The translations under genes and the position numbers were made by a program. Source: Pempheris klunzingeri (taxonomy: Eukaryota; Chordata; Actinopteri; Acropomatiformes; Pempheridae). Taken from it: DNA of 64,000 nt. The notes beneath the pieces are model-generated. The model did no database searches and had not been told where the DNA came from. It worked only from the letters and a program-made list of their open reading frames with translations. The DNA is taken from contig NC_092012.1 in assembly GCF_042242105.1 (NCBI RefSeq), positions 28,744,978 to 28,808,977 of the forward strand, given 5' to 3'. Position 1 is the first letter of the stretch, and the number at the start of each line of letters is the position of its first letter. Positions 50,501 to 63,500 of this stretch are shown here, one piece after another.

Positions 50501-53500
50501 TAGATTCCAGTTGCGTGCAAGTCCTGCCCGTGTGGTTATGTGTTTATTAGCAGAAAACTCCTAAACGCCAAGTTAAATGAGCGCTCTTCTCCAGCCATAG
50601 CAGGTAAGCTTCAGCTTCCGTGAATCCAATGAATGAAAAAGTAGTTCGGCTCGGTGTTTAATGTTTAATGCTGTAAATGTGTTGAGCAAAGTAAAATTAA
50701 TTCCATCCATCTATTCATCCACCCAAGAGAGCATTGTACATTTCATGTTGACAGACAGTGTCAGGGGTGGAAATCGAGAACCGGCTCCAAATGGTCCCGT
50801 CCATCAGAATCCTCTTAATACCTCTTAGCTTCCTTTTATGATGCAGACAGTTGGCGCGCTGCAAAACAATGACTTTAAAGTCGTGCATCTGTGCCGCTGG
50901 AACAGAAGGAGTCTTTCATTTCTCGTTTCTTTAAGAAAGATGACAACAGCACTGGTTATCATGTCTGAATGATCATTTCAAGTACAGAAAATAGACAGCG
51001 GTTAGCCGTGAAGTAAAGGCTGAGCAAAAGAGGCTGAAATGTCCTCCTGCAACATGGGCTTTAACTCCAGGAATGTCATGTATCTGCCCCACAACCAAAC
51101 AGCACGTCCATTACCAAGGGGAGACGTTCTGTGTTGCTATAACATTAGTGCCATGCTGGCAGAATTAGCAGAATCTTTTTTTTTTAACTGTTTTAAACAA
51201 ATGCTTTACAGATATCCTCGCAGTCACTGTGATTGTGTTCAGATAGTAAAACAGTTGATGCTAAAAACCTGTGTAGGCCCCGTTTTTTCTCACACAGAAC
51301 ATTGATCAGGAATCAATAAGGGAACCGCTAAAGAATCAGAGAGATATGAATCGATGGCAGCATTCGTATCAATAATATCAGTCAGTTCCCATAGACATCC
51401 ATAGACTGTATGGTCTGTATATGTTCATTGCTGCAACAAAACAATGGAGCAGAGGGATGTGAATTGCCTCCTGGATTTTTCCCCCCGCTCCTCTTCATGG
51501 TCACATGGTGTATGTTCATTTTCTCTGTAAAAGTCCCACTGTGTTTTATTTGAGTGTATTAGTGTCGTTCCACAGAGGCACATGGATGAAATGTTTGGGT
51601 TCAGTATTAAGTTATAGTTAGATGTTATTTCAAGATACTGATGTATTAAACTATGTTGATGATTAGTCACATGGTGCTTCAGGTATAATTATTAATAAAC
51701 AAAGACATCAAAAAACTACCTAGCTGTATCACACACTTCCTAATAATCAGACTGAACTGCTGTTTTGTTTTTAGCTTCATTATCAGGTCTGATATCACAT
51801 TTTTCAAAGAAAGATATCGATTTTTAAGACTTTTATGCTCTATTAATGAAGCATAAAGAAACAACCTGCACAGCTGTGTCCATCTCATCCATTTTTGTGG
51901 CTCTGGCACAGGAAGATGACTTCATTCTTTAATGCAGTCAAAGATGTCGGCCTGGAACCAGTCTAACGTACAAATTATGGTGATGTGTTTTTTTATTATC
52001 CATCCTCTGTGCTCCAGACAAGCTGGATTTTAAGAGGAGGAGGACGGAGCGCATTCGCAGAGAGAGGATAGACTCCTCTTTAACCAGCGACATGGAGAAC
52101 AGGAGAAGATCCCGGGCCAACAGCCAGTCGGATCCCATCCGGAGGGGACGAGGTAGACCAAAAACAGTGGGGCTTAAGAAACAGGAAGAGGAGAAAGGTA
52201 AACCAAGAGAATTTTTACAGGTCTCTTGTATCAGAAAAGTCACTACCACCTCATGCAGCAAATGTCCAGCTTTGGGTTGGCGAGTAAGGAGCCAGGGTGT
52301 GAACTTTTCTGTCTCCTCCTTTTTTCAGTCTCGACACAAATATTTCTCCCACTTTTCATGAGTGTAATTCTATGAATGTCTTCCAGAAAATACAAATGTG
52401 CGGCGTTGTCTCCAAATCTGAATGATATCATGTTTCCTCTCTCTATAACCAACAATAACCACATTAAACACATTTGATTTCCAGCGTGATCGAACAGCCC
52501 ATTGTACAAACTAGTTGTGAGTATACCCAGGCACCACTGATCAGTTGCCAACGTCTGGTCTTTTCCATTTGCTGGTAGTACACTTTGGTGCATTCTGCTT
52601 TTGTAAAAGTGTTCCTTGCTACATTTCATTAAGTTTAGTGTTAGGAGTGAGTGTGCAGAGAAAGACCTGTGCAACTAGGCCAAAAAGGTGTAGTCCAACC
52701 AACGTCTCTACAACAACAACTCACTGGCCTCATTTCCACCAAAGCTCAGAGCGACACTACAGCTCCTGAGGGCAAAATGCCCACCGGCAGCAGACTGGCT
52801 CAGCAGACTCCAAGAGCTCAGAGGCAAGAGGAAGCACACATACAGCAGTACACATAGCAGTACCTATACAGACAGAACCCCCGCACCACTTGGACTTAGC
52901 TCATCTTTATGCGGCTTTTGTCAAAAAGTGTTTGGCTGTATCACTCAGGAAGTCTGTTGTTCGAAGGGCTGTTTTTCTTTCTCTGTCTTCTGCCGTATCT
53001 GTCACCATTCTTACTGAATTATACAGTATGTACATTTATCCAGCCATGGACAAAGTGTTTAACTATTTCTGAGAATTTCTTTGTGGTCAGATGCTGCCTG
53101 CACTAAACTGTGTGAACTGGTCAGTATTATGGAGATAGTACACACCAGATCTGATCCACAGACACCGTCACATTGTACTGAGATGCTAGTGTAGACCGAT
53201 GACAGTTTTTGGTTTAGTGTTACTGTGTCTTTGGTATGTTTCACGTTCACAGACAATCTTTTCTGTAGGATGGCGTAACACTCTGTATCTTTTTATTGCC
53301 TGAGATATTTAGAAGCTTATCAAGGCTTCAGATTCGGTGTAATTCACAAACCATTTTCACAGGTAACGGCAAGCAGTCGCTGGAGCCATGTCCATGGTTT
53401 TCGGCGTAATTCGACAACTATTGTGCCGCTGTGGTCAGCAGTGAGGAGAGAGTGGGCGGTTGTGGACATGCATGGCTATTTGCCACTGTCTTTAGAGTTC

Positions 53501-54431
53501 AGCTTTTCAACTTACAGCAATGACTCGCTGTGTGAACACAGCAACCCCAGAAACCACACTCTGGAAAACAATACAGACGACTCCCTGAATTCTATATCAT
53601 ATCGTATCATATATACATCATCAGCTTCAAAGTGTGATAATCCAGTCTGGACCAGTCAGCACTTATGATACCAGCACATCTTGCTGTATTATTATTTCTA
53701 CTTTGTCTTAAAACAATAATCTGGTGCCCATATGGGGAGGGAAGCAGGCTTTTTTTCTGTAATCATCCCCTCTGTTCATATTGGCCATGAGGAGGTCCCT
53801 TCCTAAAGCCCATGTAAGTGATGGGGGGGCAGTCTGACTTAATCAGATCAGGTGGTTATTTTCCAAAGTTCGCCAGTGTTTAAGTCCAGAATTCCCTCTT
53901 TGTGTTTCCCCTGGCAATCTTTCCTTGTGGAGGGATACTCACGCAAAGAGGGGAATTTAGTACTAAAAAGAACAGGAGGAATGGTTACAGCAGGCTAAAG
54001 CTGCCTGAAGAAGTTACAGTTGGTGCACAGCAGGAGCCCGTGGTGCATTGGCTGTTTGTAGGATCGATGGTGGCGGTCCATTCAGAATACAGGACAATGA
54101 CACCACTGGGTAGCGGTAACCTCTCGCTCCTTGAAAAAAAACAACATAAATCTGTTGCAGATTTATTCAACCACTGTACCAATTTGTGTCATACTCGCAG
54201 AAGAAGGCTCAGTCTGTCAAATTCAATGAAATGTTAGCAGTATTAGCATGACCATAGATGAACTGTGTCACCAAAATGTTTTCTGATGAGTGATTGTGTT
54301 TTGTCTTCACAGAGAAACAAGAGAAGGAAGTGGATATCTATGCCAGTCTTTCTGATGAGAAGGCCTTTGTGTTTTCTGTGGCCTTGGCTGAGATCAATCG
54401 CAAGATCCTGGGTCAAAGACTCATCCTATAG
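47541..54431 (+). CDS. c16orf87: C16orf87 orthologue (UPF0547 family), small putative zinc-ribbon protein
   Basis: Four coding exons: 47541-47606, 50504-50603, 52018-52197 and 54313-54431. The sum is 465 nt, 154 aa plus stop, the same length as the human protein. N-terminal cysteines C16, C19, C27, C30 and C32 (C-P-E-C..C-K-S-C-P-C-G) form a putative zinc ribbon. Residues 57-104 are Arg/Lys/Ser-rich and end in R-G-R-G-R-P-K (98-104), an AT-hook-like core. The C-terminus [20 protein letters not shown] then [16 protein letters not shown] is nearly identical to human. The first ATG was chosen; M11 is an alternative in frame. Molecular function is not established; nuclear localisation and DNA or RNA binding are inference. 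gpt2 follows on the same strand, as in human. Confidence 0.94.
49775..50095. mobile_element. 321-bp foldback element with about 48-bp inverted arms
   Basis: The left arm contains TTTCATACGGTGGCCCTGAG (49801-49820). The right arm contains CTCAGGGCCACCGTATGAAA, its exact inverse. Outward of these, ATCCTTAAGGTTACCT and AGGTAACATTAAGGAT continue the inversion with one mismatch. There is no coding content. It lies in intron 1 of the C16orf87 orthologue. A TA on each side of the CGGTGG core could be the target duplication. Confidence 0.75.
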
Positions 54432-54992
54432 ACTAAAGCCTGAATAACTGAGAAACCCTGCACGGAGGACCTATCATGGAGAAACTCTCACATAGCAAGA
54501 GGACGGCCAAAGAGGGTTGGAGCTGAACTTGGACCTGGATGTGGTTCGCTTTGATGATACGACGGGACGAGATTCTGAAAAGTGCTGAAGCTTCAGACTG
54601 AAGTAGAGGGTGTTCTCACTGACAGAAATCAGCTCTGCAGCACCTTGGATCACTCCGAGTCATACACACTTTGGACTAAAAGCATGATAGAACCAGGGGA
54701 AAGGGGCACTGTTTCCCACCTGTTGTGCAGATACACACATCTGAGTGTAGAAATCCAGACTATAAACCATAATGTGTTCTGAAGGCCTGTAAGATTCAAC
54801 GAGTTCAATTTAGGTGAGCAACAGACTAAGGAAATACTACATTCAGTGATTTTTGTCATCAAGGGCACACCTTCAGTTGATTTTAGCTTTATATTAATCA
54901 AAGGGACCAAGACATTTTGGTACCTGTGTGTTTTAGAAACTGAAGAGGATGCCTTGATTATTTAGTCTGAACCCTATTAAAACCACAAGTGG

Positions 54993-54998
54993 AATAAA
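54993..54998 (+). terminator. Candidate C16orf87 polyadenylation signal (AATAAA)
   Basis: The hexamer follows the stop by about 560 bases, with a TTGG-rich segment downstream. Confidence 0.5.
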
Positions 54999-56554
54999 GA
55001 TTGCCATTGGTCCTATTAGAAGTCACTCTGAGCATGCAGTGCATCCTTGTTCAAGCTTTCATTTAAATTATGAGCAAGATGAGCATTACCAGCTCCAAGA
55101 CTGGAAAAGACAATGGGGGGGTTAAAAAAAATGTTCTCATTAACTTCTGCTATGTACAGTACACACCATGTATTTAGTAGATACTTTTATACTGTCAGAT
55201 TGGCTTCTTCTGATAATGAGGTACTGCTGATGTAGTGGATAAGTTCTCTCTTAAAATCATATTGTATTCAACTTCCAATTCAGTCAGAATTTCCATTGTT
55301 TGTTTTTTTTGATGTTCTGTTTAAATGGACCAGAGAAGAATCCCATATATGCTGTCAATGTTTAAACCAATTAAACAGAGTTCTGTTTTTGAACACTTTA
55401 CACAAGCTTCTGGACTGTTAGCAATTTATATAGATTCTCCAGGCTCATAGAAGTTCTTGTGTTGTATGTATTTGTTAACAGAATGAACCTTCATAGGTCA
55501 AAGTAAGACTAACCACTGACTGTTTCCCCATTCAACAGAAAAGGTGAATGTAGAACAGAATTTTAATTTAGCTATTGTGGGATTTCTGACTGCTCTGCTG
55601 TATGTGCTTATAACTGCTGATCTATTCCACTCAGTGTGAGCTTGGCTCATCTCAAACAAGCCCATGATAAAGTCTATCTGAAGGGATTTGTCAGGTTCAC
55701 AGTTTAGAAAATTGTTCAGTGGTCAAAAGGTATATTTCTTACTTTTTAAAATCTCCCAGCTAAGAAGGAGCCTGACATGACTCAGAATATTATAAACAGA
55801 TATATTTAGAACATGTGTCCAGAACCAGCCAACAGGCCTGCCAACAAACGCACACTGCATCGATTTATAAGCCTACCAGCCAATTCTGACGGAGTTCAAA
55901 ACATAACTCGGTTTCATTTCAAAAGAACTGTGGTTAGCAGTTCAGCCCAGGTATACCACCACACCATATAAAGACAAAACTGCACGTCCCACCATTTCAT
56001 CAACAAAACACCAAAAAAATCCAAAGTCTTGTCAGTGTTCTTGGGCCTCTGCTGCAGGGGCTGCTCACATTTTTCCAGGGCAGTGTTTAAGCAGTCTCTA
56101 TAGAAAACTGGTCTGTTTTTCTACCTGGAACTTTGCTCAGACTTTCCGAAGTAAAACCACAGTTAAAGTCTGTTAAAGCTGTAGTGGTGGTCAGTGGTTG
56201 GGGCCTTTCTCTGTGAATTTGCATGTTTTCTTCTGAGCCCCCCCCCCACAGTCTGTAGGCACGTAGGTGAAGTTAAATACCGTCTCTGCCCAGGGGTGTG
56301 AATGTGAGGGTAAAGTGAGTGTACTGTATTTGCTGACCTTGTGACCGGCTGGTGACCTGTCCAGGTGATCTCCACCTTCTGCCAGTGGGAACTGAGATAC
56401 ACACCATCGAGCAGGTAACCAGTGATGATAAGGGACTGATGGATGGTCAAGGTATCATAGTGCATTTTATGTAAAAGGTCCTTAAGATCAGGGTCAATGT
56501 AAATGTGATGTACAAATCATATATCCTATCATATCATATATCATATATCATATC

Positions 56555-56605
56555 CACTCTATTGTAACTCTGGTTTTGGTCTCCACCAGCTCCTGTTCAA
56601 AATAT
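56555..56605 (+). repeat. Dispersed repeat, copy 1
   Basis: CACTCTATTGTAACTCTGGT then TTTGGTCTCCACCAGCTCCT and GTTCAAAATAT. The same 51 bases recur at 58597-58647 with two differences. Confidence 0.8.
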
Positions 56606-56928
56606 ATATAATAATGTATATAAAATAAATACAAGCAGGACTATATTATTTTTATCCATCTTTTCCGAGATCAACCAAGGTCCACTTAGAAGCTCTTAAG
56701 AAAGCTTTCTAACATTTCTCAGTCATAATCAGCACTGTAGATTTTTTTTTTCATGATTTCTTGTCTTGTATATTAACACGTGAGCCACAATTCCAACTTT
56801 CTTTTACTGTAATATGAGGGAAACATCGTTCATTAGAAGAAACTTTTGTCAATAAAGTTTCCGGATGAAAAAAATGGAGGCTGGATGGCTAGGTAGTGTT
56901 TGAGCGTATGACAGCGGACGGAGCGCGG

Positions 56929-56937
56929 TGAGTCAGC
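56929..56937 (+). promoter_or_regulatory. ARE/MARE-like site in the gpt2 promoter
   Basis: GTGAGTCAGCG fits the antioxidant-response core RTGASNNNGCR and also an AP-1 site (TGAGTCA). It lies about 120 bases upstream of the gpt2 ATG. Inference from motif only. Confidence 0.35.
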
Positions 56938-57056
56938 GGAAAGCACGTTAGACACAGCAGCCTGTTCCCGGGTGTGATGGCTGAACGAGCCTGATGCTCT
57001 GAACATCAGCCGGTCGTCGTGGTTGTTGTGGAGCCTCCAGCGGAGCCTGAGCAAAC

Positions 57057-57444
57057 ATGCACCGCGTCAAACACCTGGTACACCGGCCCCCGCGTCTTCC
57101 CCTCCGGCCGGAGCCGCTTTGTTCCCGCTGGTGGCAGCACGCTCGGCTCAAGACGCACGGGCCCGCGGAGCTGTGCGGGCTGAAGCGGTTCAGCACGGCG
57201 GAGGCGGCCGTGGAGAGCGGCCCCCCAGCGAGGATGCGGGAGAAGACTCTGACCATGGCGACGCTAAACCCGCATGTGAAGGCGGTGGAGTACGCTGTCA
57301 GAGGCCCCATCGTCATTAAGGCGGGAGACATGGAGAGGAGCCTGCAGGAGGTCAGTGCTGTAGCTGCTGCCACGATGGTTACAGAGTGTGTTTGTATGTG
57401 TGTGTGTTTGTATGTGTGTGTGTTTGTATGTGTGTGTGTTTGTA

Positions 57445-57525
<81 letters not shown>

Positions 57526-60500
57526 CCTGTGTGTAGAGGCAGGTCAGATCAGTTGTGTTTGCACAACACAGTACCACAGTGTAGCACATCCTCTGGTCTC
57601 CACATCACCTCCTTGATCCAGAGGAGGAATTGATGGGAGAAACCTCAGGAAGAGGAGGAACCATCTGGATGATGTGTTCTGTCAGAATAGAACAACAAAT
57701 AATAATCAGTCTATAGATATTATGATGGACTGTAAAATGTGAGAGGAAGACGAGCATGGCTACAGGCGTGAAGCCAGCTGATACATTTGAATCTTGTTGT
57801 GCTGAATGTGTCGCACATGGAAATCAATGACAGCCTTTGTTGCAGTTGGTTGAGGCTGCAAACCAGCTCCCCCCCCCCAAGGCGGTTTGCCTGAAGTGTT
57901 TTTCAGGGTGTTTTATCCTCTCCTCTGTGCAGAGTGAATATTTGCCAATGTTAATTTCCTGGATGTGTGACCATGCCTCCACTCATTCCTACTTCGATGA
58001 TGGAGGGAGTTCATGGGGAGAACATGCGATTTGCAGTTGATATTTTACTACATGTTGTATTTAATAAAACACTGCAACTATTAGTGCTGTTTATAACTAT
58101 AATATAGCATAAAAGCCTCAAATGATCTTGATCTTTTTTCCTCTTGTCTCTCCAGGGAGTGAAACAGCCTTTCACTGAGATCATCAAAGCCAACATTGGG
58201 GATGCTCATGCTATGGGCCAGCAGCCAATCACCTTCCTCCGCCAGGTGAGGGTCAGACAGGCGCTGAAGTAGGAAGCAATAGGCCTACTCCCATTACTTG
58301 TCATTCACAGGATTGGTTCCTGTAAAATAGTGATGAGCTCAAGCAGCTAAAACTATTAGCTGACTTTATGATTAAAATCTTTCACTTTGGGATTTGAGGC
58401 ATATAAGATACATGTATATTCCCTGTCAGTGCAGTAAATGATGCTGGTGACAGTTAATAAAATAAACTATTATCCTGGAAGAATTCCTATAGTAATGATA
58501 AATCTTGTCTTAATCATTAGTATTTTGGACACAACGTTTCATCCCTCCTACAAGTAGTCACATTTGTGTCCATCTGGCCAATGTAAGGACAAATTTCACT
58601 CTATTGTAACTCTGGTTTTGGTCTCCACCAACTCCTGATCAAAATATCTGTCTGTTTAGCTGCTAAATGCTCCACTGTGTTCACCAGCTAGCCCCTAATT
58701 GTGTCTGTCTGCTGTTTGGTGCTGGGCAGGTAGTGTACGCTGGGCTTCTTGCTGAAAATAGCTGCCCACTGGCTACACCAACCACACCCAGCAGTGATGT
58801 CACAGTGTACCAACACACTCTGGAGTACACTTCTACATCACTGCAACGATAAGACAAGAAATCATTCAATTCCTTCACTCTGACCTGGCTGTGTATTAGG
58901 GATGTTTACTTATACTTGCTTATTTTACTTTTACCTTCTTGGGGGTGGTTTCTATTTGACAGATTTTAAATGTTTTGGATGTTGTCATAGATTTTATTCA
59001 CGACACAAATTAAAATGGTGAATTGTTGTATCTGCATGTGAAGAGGCTAGTTCTATCGCAGCAGTTGTACCAAATCTCACAATGGCTATGAAACCAGCTT
59101 TATTTATTTCATTCAGTTGGTGTTGCTACATGCTGAAAATTGGTTAAACTCTGTCAAATTGGGGTCTGGCAAGTCATGGAAGTGTTGTGCAAACCATCAT
59201 GTACGATGACTTGTTGTATTAATCCAAAACATTGGCTTAATAAGACCATAGTCTGTATATTAGAAGTGGAGGTAGCTACAGTGATGCCATTGGTTTATGG
59301 TCAAACCTCGAGTTTGACATTTTCAAAATCACTGTCTTGGTTTTGGAGCCAGACGTGACGCTCACTCCATGAAGACCCTTCCTCTGATTGGTTAGGTTAG
59401 GTGTTTTTGTCTGACAGATTGGGTTGAAACTGATTTGCCAGATCTGTTATTTCATGAAATTAGTTGGGTTAAGAATGGAATGATGGGTACCAATTCCACA
59501 CATCCAAAACAATTCTTTTGTGTGAGGGTTGGAAGGTAGACTGCTCTTCTTCTATGAATGGATCCTTATTGAAGAGTAAGAGAATTTTATTATTCAGTTG
59601 TCTACCTGGACATACAGTCTCCTTACTACCGCCTGCTGTATCTCTGTGACAGAGGAAGCTGCACCTCTACCTCTCTTTGCTGGAAAGTACCTTCACAAAA
59701 TATGTGTCAGAAAGAAAGGTTTACGCTCATCGTCTGCATTTTGGAAAGTACGTCTGACATTTAACTTTCCTTATGAAAGCTGTTGCTGCACACTTGTCCT
59801 AATATTAAGTGATGCAAACATATTTTCCTCTCTGGTCTCTTCTAGTGTTTGTATGTAATCTTTTTCTTTTTCTGCCTTTCTGCAGGTGGTGGCTCTGTGT
59901 TGTTTCCCAGAACTGCTTGACAGTCCGGCTTTCCCTGACGATGCGAAGCAACGAGCCCAACGCATCCTCCGGGACTGTGGAGGACAGAGCTTAGGTACGT
60001 AGTTGTATATGAATGTGTGTGTATTGGTCACCATGTGTGTGAGAGCAGTGGCACACACATAGTACACAGTGTACAAACTGTTTATGATAAAAATCATAAA
60101 AAGATTTTGTAAATTCCTTAAAAAGAAAAAAACTGAAAAACAACATTAACATAAATCTTCAGAATCTTCGTTATGACACACTGAAATGTAGCTTAGGTGC
60201 CTGCCATTTCTCCTGACTATCTTTCAGATGTCCCTCGGTTTGAGTTCAGCTGATTGTGTCGGTCTGACTGGGGTATAAAAGGACATTTTTCAGAGAAACT
60301 AAAGTAAGAAAGTCAACCAAAAAACAGGAAAAGTGAAGGCGACATGTAACTTAGTGGAAATTACACATTTTCCTTTAAACAATAAACCGTGATAAAGCTA
60401 TTCTACATCCTTCTGCCTGTGCATGTACAGCTCATTTACAAATAGACATGCCCTCAGAGTGCCGTATATGGTTGACCACGTGCCCTGGACAGTTCTGAAA

Positions 60501-63500
60501 GCCGTACTGGGGAGTTACCTGCTGTAGAATAAAGAAACAAATCAGAACCATCAAGATGAAAACCTTTAAGAATGAGATTAAGAGCAACAGGAGTGTAGAA
60601 AAGCTTCTCATGGCACACTTTACCCTCATATAATGTGTGTTCCTGTACTGTTGCTGGTGTTATTGTATCTTACGTTGTGTTCTACAGTGTTAGCACGACT
60701 CCACCCTGTTATCATACAACAGATCCCAGATGAGGAACACCAAATATTAACACGGGTGTGCACGCATGCAGACTGACTGATTGGAATGCGACTGGCTCGG
60801 CCAGACTCTATCAAGCTCGCGCTGTGAGCAGATCTCAGCCACGTGTGCAAGTGGATGATGCAATCCGTGCAGATGTGGAAGTCATATCTAGCAAGTCCTT
60901 CACACCGCTTCCTTTGACTAATGGTGTAAATGCAAAGACCTGTGGCTCAGATGTCATTATGCACATGATGTCAACACCAGGTGTAAATGGGGCTTAGGTA
61001 CATCATAACCTGTATTATATTAAATAGGTATTATCATATTTCCTTTTTTATTCCCTGGTTGACATACAGAGGCAGCAGTGTTTCAGCAGTGTACACAGAG
61101 TATTTGGATATTTGTAATATGTAAATAATAATAAGAAAACAAAATTGTAGACCATCTGCAGTAGGTACATTTAAAGTGAAATGAGTGTGCCTCACATTGG
61201 CACCTGCTAACATTTGTCTGTGTTAGTTTGTTGCTGAAAACTCTGCCTGCTGCACATACTGCTCATTTCTTAATGGTCCTGGGAGTGTCTGGTGTGTGAT
61301 CTAAGGAATGCACTCCTTTAGTGATGCAAACTACCACAGCAGATGCACAAGTAGATGCACGATCGGTCTACAGTACTTTCTGTCGGCCAGGTCGGTGCTG
61401 GTTAATGTTGTCAGCTGCAGCTAGAACTGTAAAGCTCTTCTTACCACTAGGGCTGGGTAAGTCACTGAGAACTGAACAAAACCAACTGTATAACTCATCA
61501 CAGTTATGACAAATTGCTTTTCCAACAGTAGCCTGAGGTGACTCTTTCAGTCTAGACCGTGTGTTATGTTATACTTCCTTCACATTTAAACACAACAATT
61601 CAGACCCCTGCAGACGGAGAAGCAGGGTTGTTTGCTGAGAGCTGCTGTTGAAGTTTCTCAGAGTTGATTAGCTTCTGTCACCTCCTTGTTAAACCTGTAT
61701 TTCTCTGTAAACCAGTTCCTCTCCCCGCTCCCGTCTGAGTCTAGCTGTGAAACAGGGTTTGCCGTGGTTATAAGCCATCGTAGTGGGTGCTGGTGCCATC
61801 CATGTGTGACATCACAGCCTCTCTGTGTTCACTCCGACCTGAAAACATCTCAGTCAGCACAGTCCAAGCAGACATCCAGAGTGCACACAGGCTGCCTCTT
61901 CTAGAGAGACTGTCAAGGCTGTGGCTCAACAGCTTCTCTCCGTTAGCACTGCATCAGATGTCAGATAGATTTAGCCGCAGGCTGGAGAGGAGGCCTGCTG
62001 GTGCTACCGTAGTCCAGTCAGCAGCTGCTGTGGAGTTTGTCCTCGTCCAGCGGTGTGCAAAGGCCGGGACCACTTTATGTGCCTTTATCGGCACATTCAT
62101 AGGCCACCAAAACCTGATGCTCATAATAAAAGATGCCGTTTTTCAGTTGCTACAGTGTCTACTGGTAGCCCTTCTGAAGCCGTGCAACCCCTCAAAGGTC
62201 AATTATGTTATAAATATCAGATTATTTATCAGATCTTTAGTCCTTGCTGATAAATGATCTGACTCTTGAGCGTAACCCGGATATGATCGGCTTGTGTGAA
62301 AGATGATTCAAGCCAAATGTTTTCTTACCAGTAAATGGAGCCTCCCCACCCAACTGTATGAATGCCCAAAGAGGGTGGGGGTGTTTCCCTAATCATTACG
62401 TCTGTTTTCAACTTAAGCTCTGTATGGAATAATACATTTAATACGCTTGAGGCTTTGATATTAAACCCATCCCCATCAAGTAGAAATGATCATGTTTAGG
62501 GACCTGGATTCCATCTTGTGGCACCAGCTGGCCTCCGACCCTCCAAGTAAAGTTGCTCAGTTGCACTTCTTTCCACTAAAACTAGATGTTCGCAGGTGTC
62601 GGCTTTTAGATACTTTCTGTAATGAAATACATTGGATTGGATACAAAATGACCTCATTATCCATTTCTGCAGAATCGGTCATTCAAAATTCATTTGCTTG
62701 GTTTTGCCATAACTAAGGAGTCCTGGTTTATCAGCTCCACAGACATTAGCGCTTTACCACAATCGCTTGGTCACAGTTTGCTGGTGAAAGCTACAGGAGT
62801 GCTTATGGTGTATGATGTGAAACACACTAAACCAACTAAGCAGGAGGTGGAGGGATTTCCAGGCTGGTGTGTTTGTGATATCTATTATTGTTATTTTGAT
62901 AGTCACAACAGATATGAAGTAGAACATGTTTCACTTTAATTTTTCTCTACAGATGGAGAATCTTGAATGATATCTAAGGTGCATTAGGATATCATTAATT
63001 CATCATTATGACACTGCATTGAATAATATCTGAACTGAGATGAAATATTATTATTGTGTTAATTATTATATGTTAAAACTATTTGCTGTATGATGAATGT
63101 TGTGCGTCTCTGATTCAGGCTCGTACAGCGCCAGCCAAGGGGTGGAGTGTATCCGCCAGGACATTGCTGACTACATCACACAGAGAGACCAGGGCGTACC
63201 GTGTGACTGGAACAACATCTACCTCACCACGGGGGCCAGTGACGGCATCATGGTATGTTTTAGGGGTGATGGGAGGGAGTTTATGAAGAAGTAAGGGGAA
63301 GCATTATGACTAGAATCAGTGGTGATTTTCAGCCTGTGACTACAGTTGGGCTTTTGAGCGTTTTTAGGAGGGCTGTGTCGACACCAAATGAAATGGCGAA
63401 AAAGCTTCTTTTAGACATTTGAACAACAGCCGTCTGTGTTGCACGTGTTTTCTCCACATTTCCTAAAAAATCTAGAAGAAAATTCTAAAATCTAGATAAA

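Larger units (their letters stand above)
54432..57056. other. C16orf87 3' UTR and intergenic region before gpt2
   Basis: The first 580 bases or so are probably 3' UTR. Beyond are AT-rich sequence, an ATATCAT-rich simple stretch (56515-56555) and one copy of a dispersed repeat (56555-56605). The last 180 bases are GC-rich and form the presumed gpt2 promoter. No further gene is seen. Confidence 0.55.

Noticed and set aside
56948-57589. 213-codon frame antisense to gpt2 exon 1
   Set aside because: It consists of translated CA repeat (T-H-T-H) plus the complement of a GC-rich real exon; a shadow of gpt2.
61787-62257. 156-codon open frame in gpt2 intron 3
   Set aside because: No recognisable domain, biased composition or splice signals tied to it. 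An open frame of this length by chance is expected in 64 kb of both strands.
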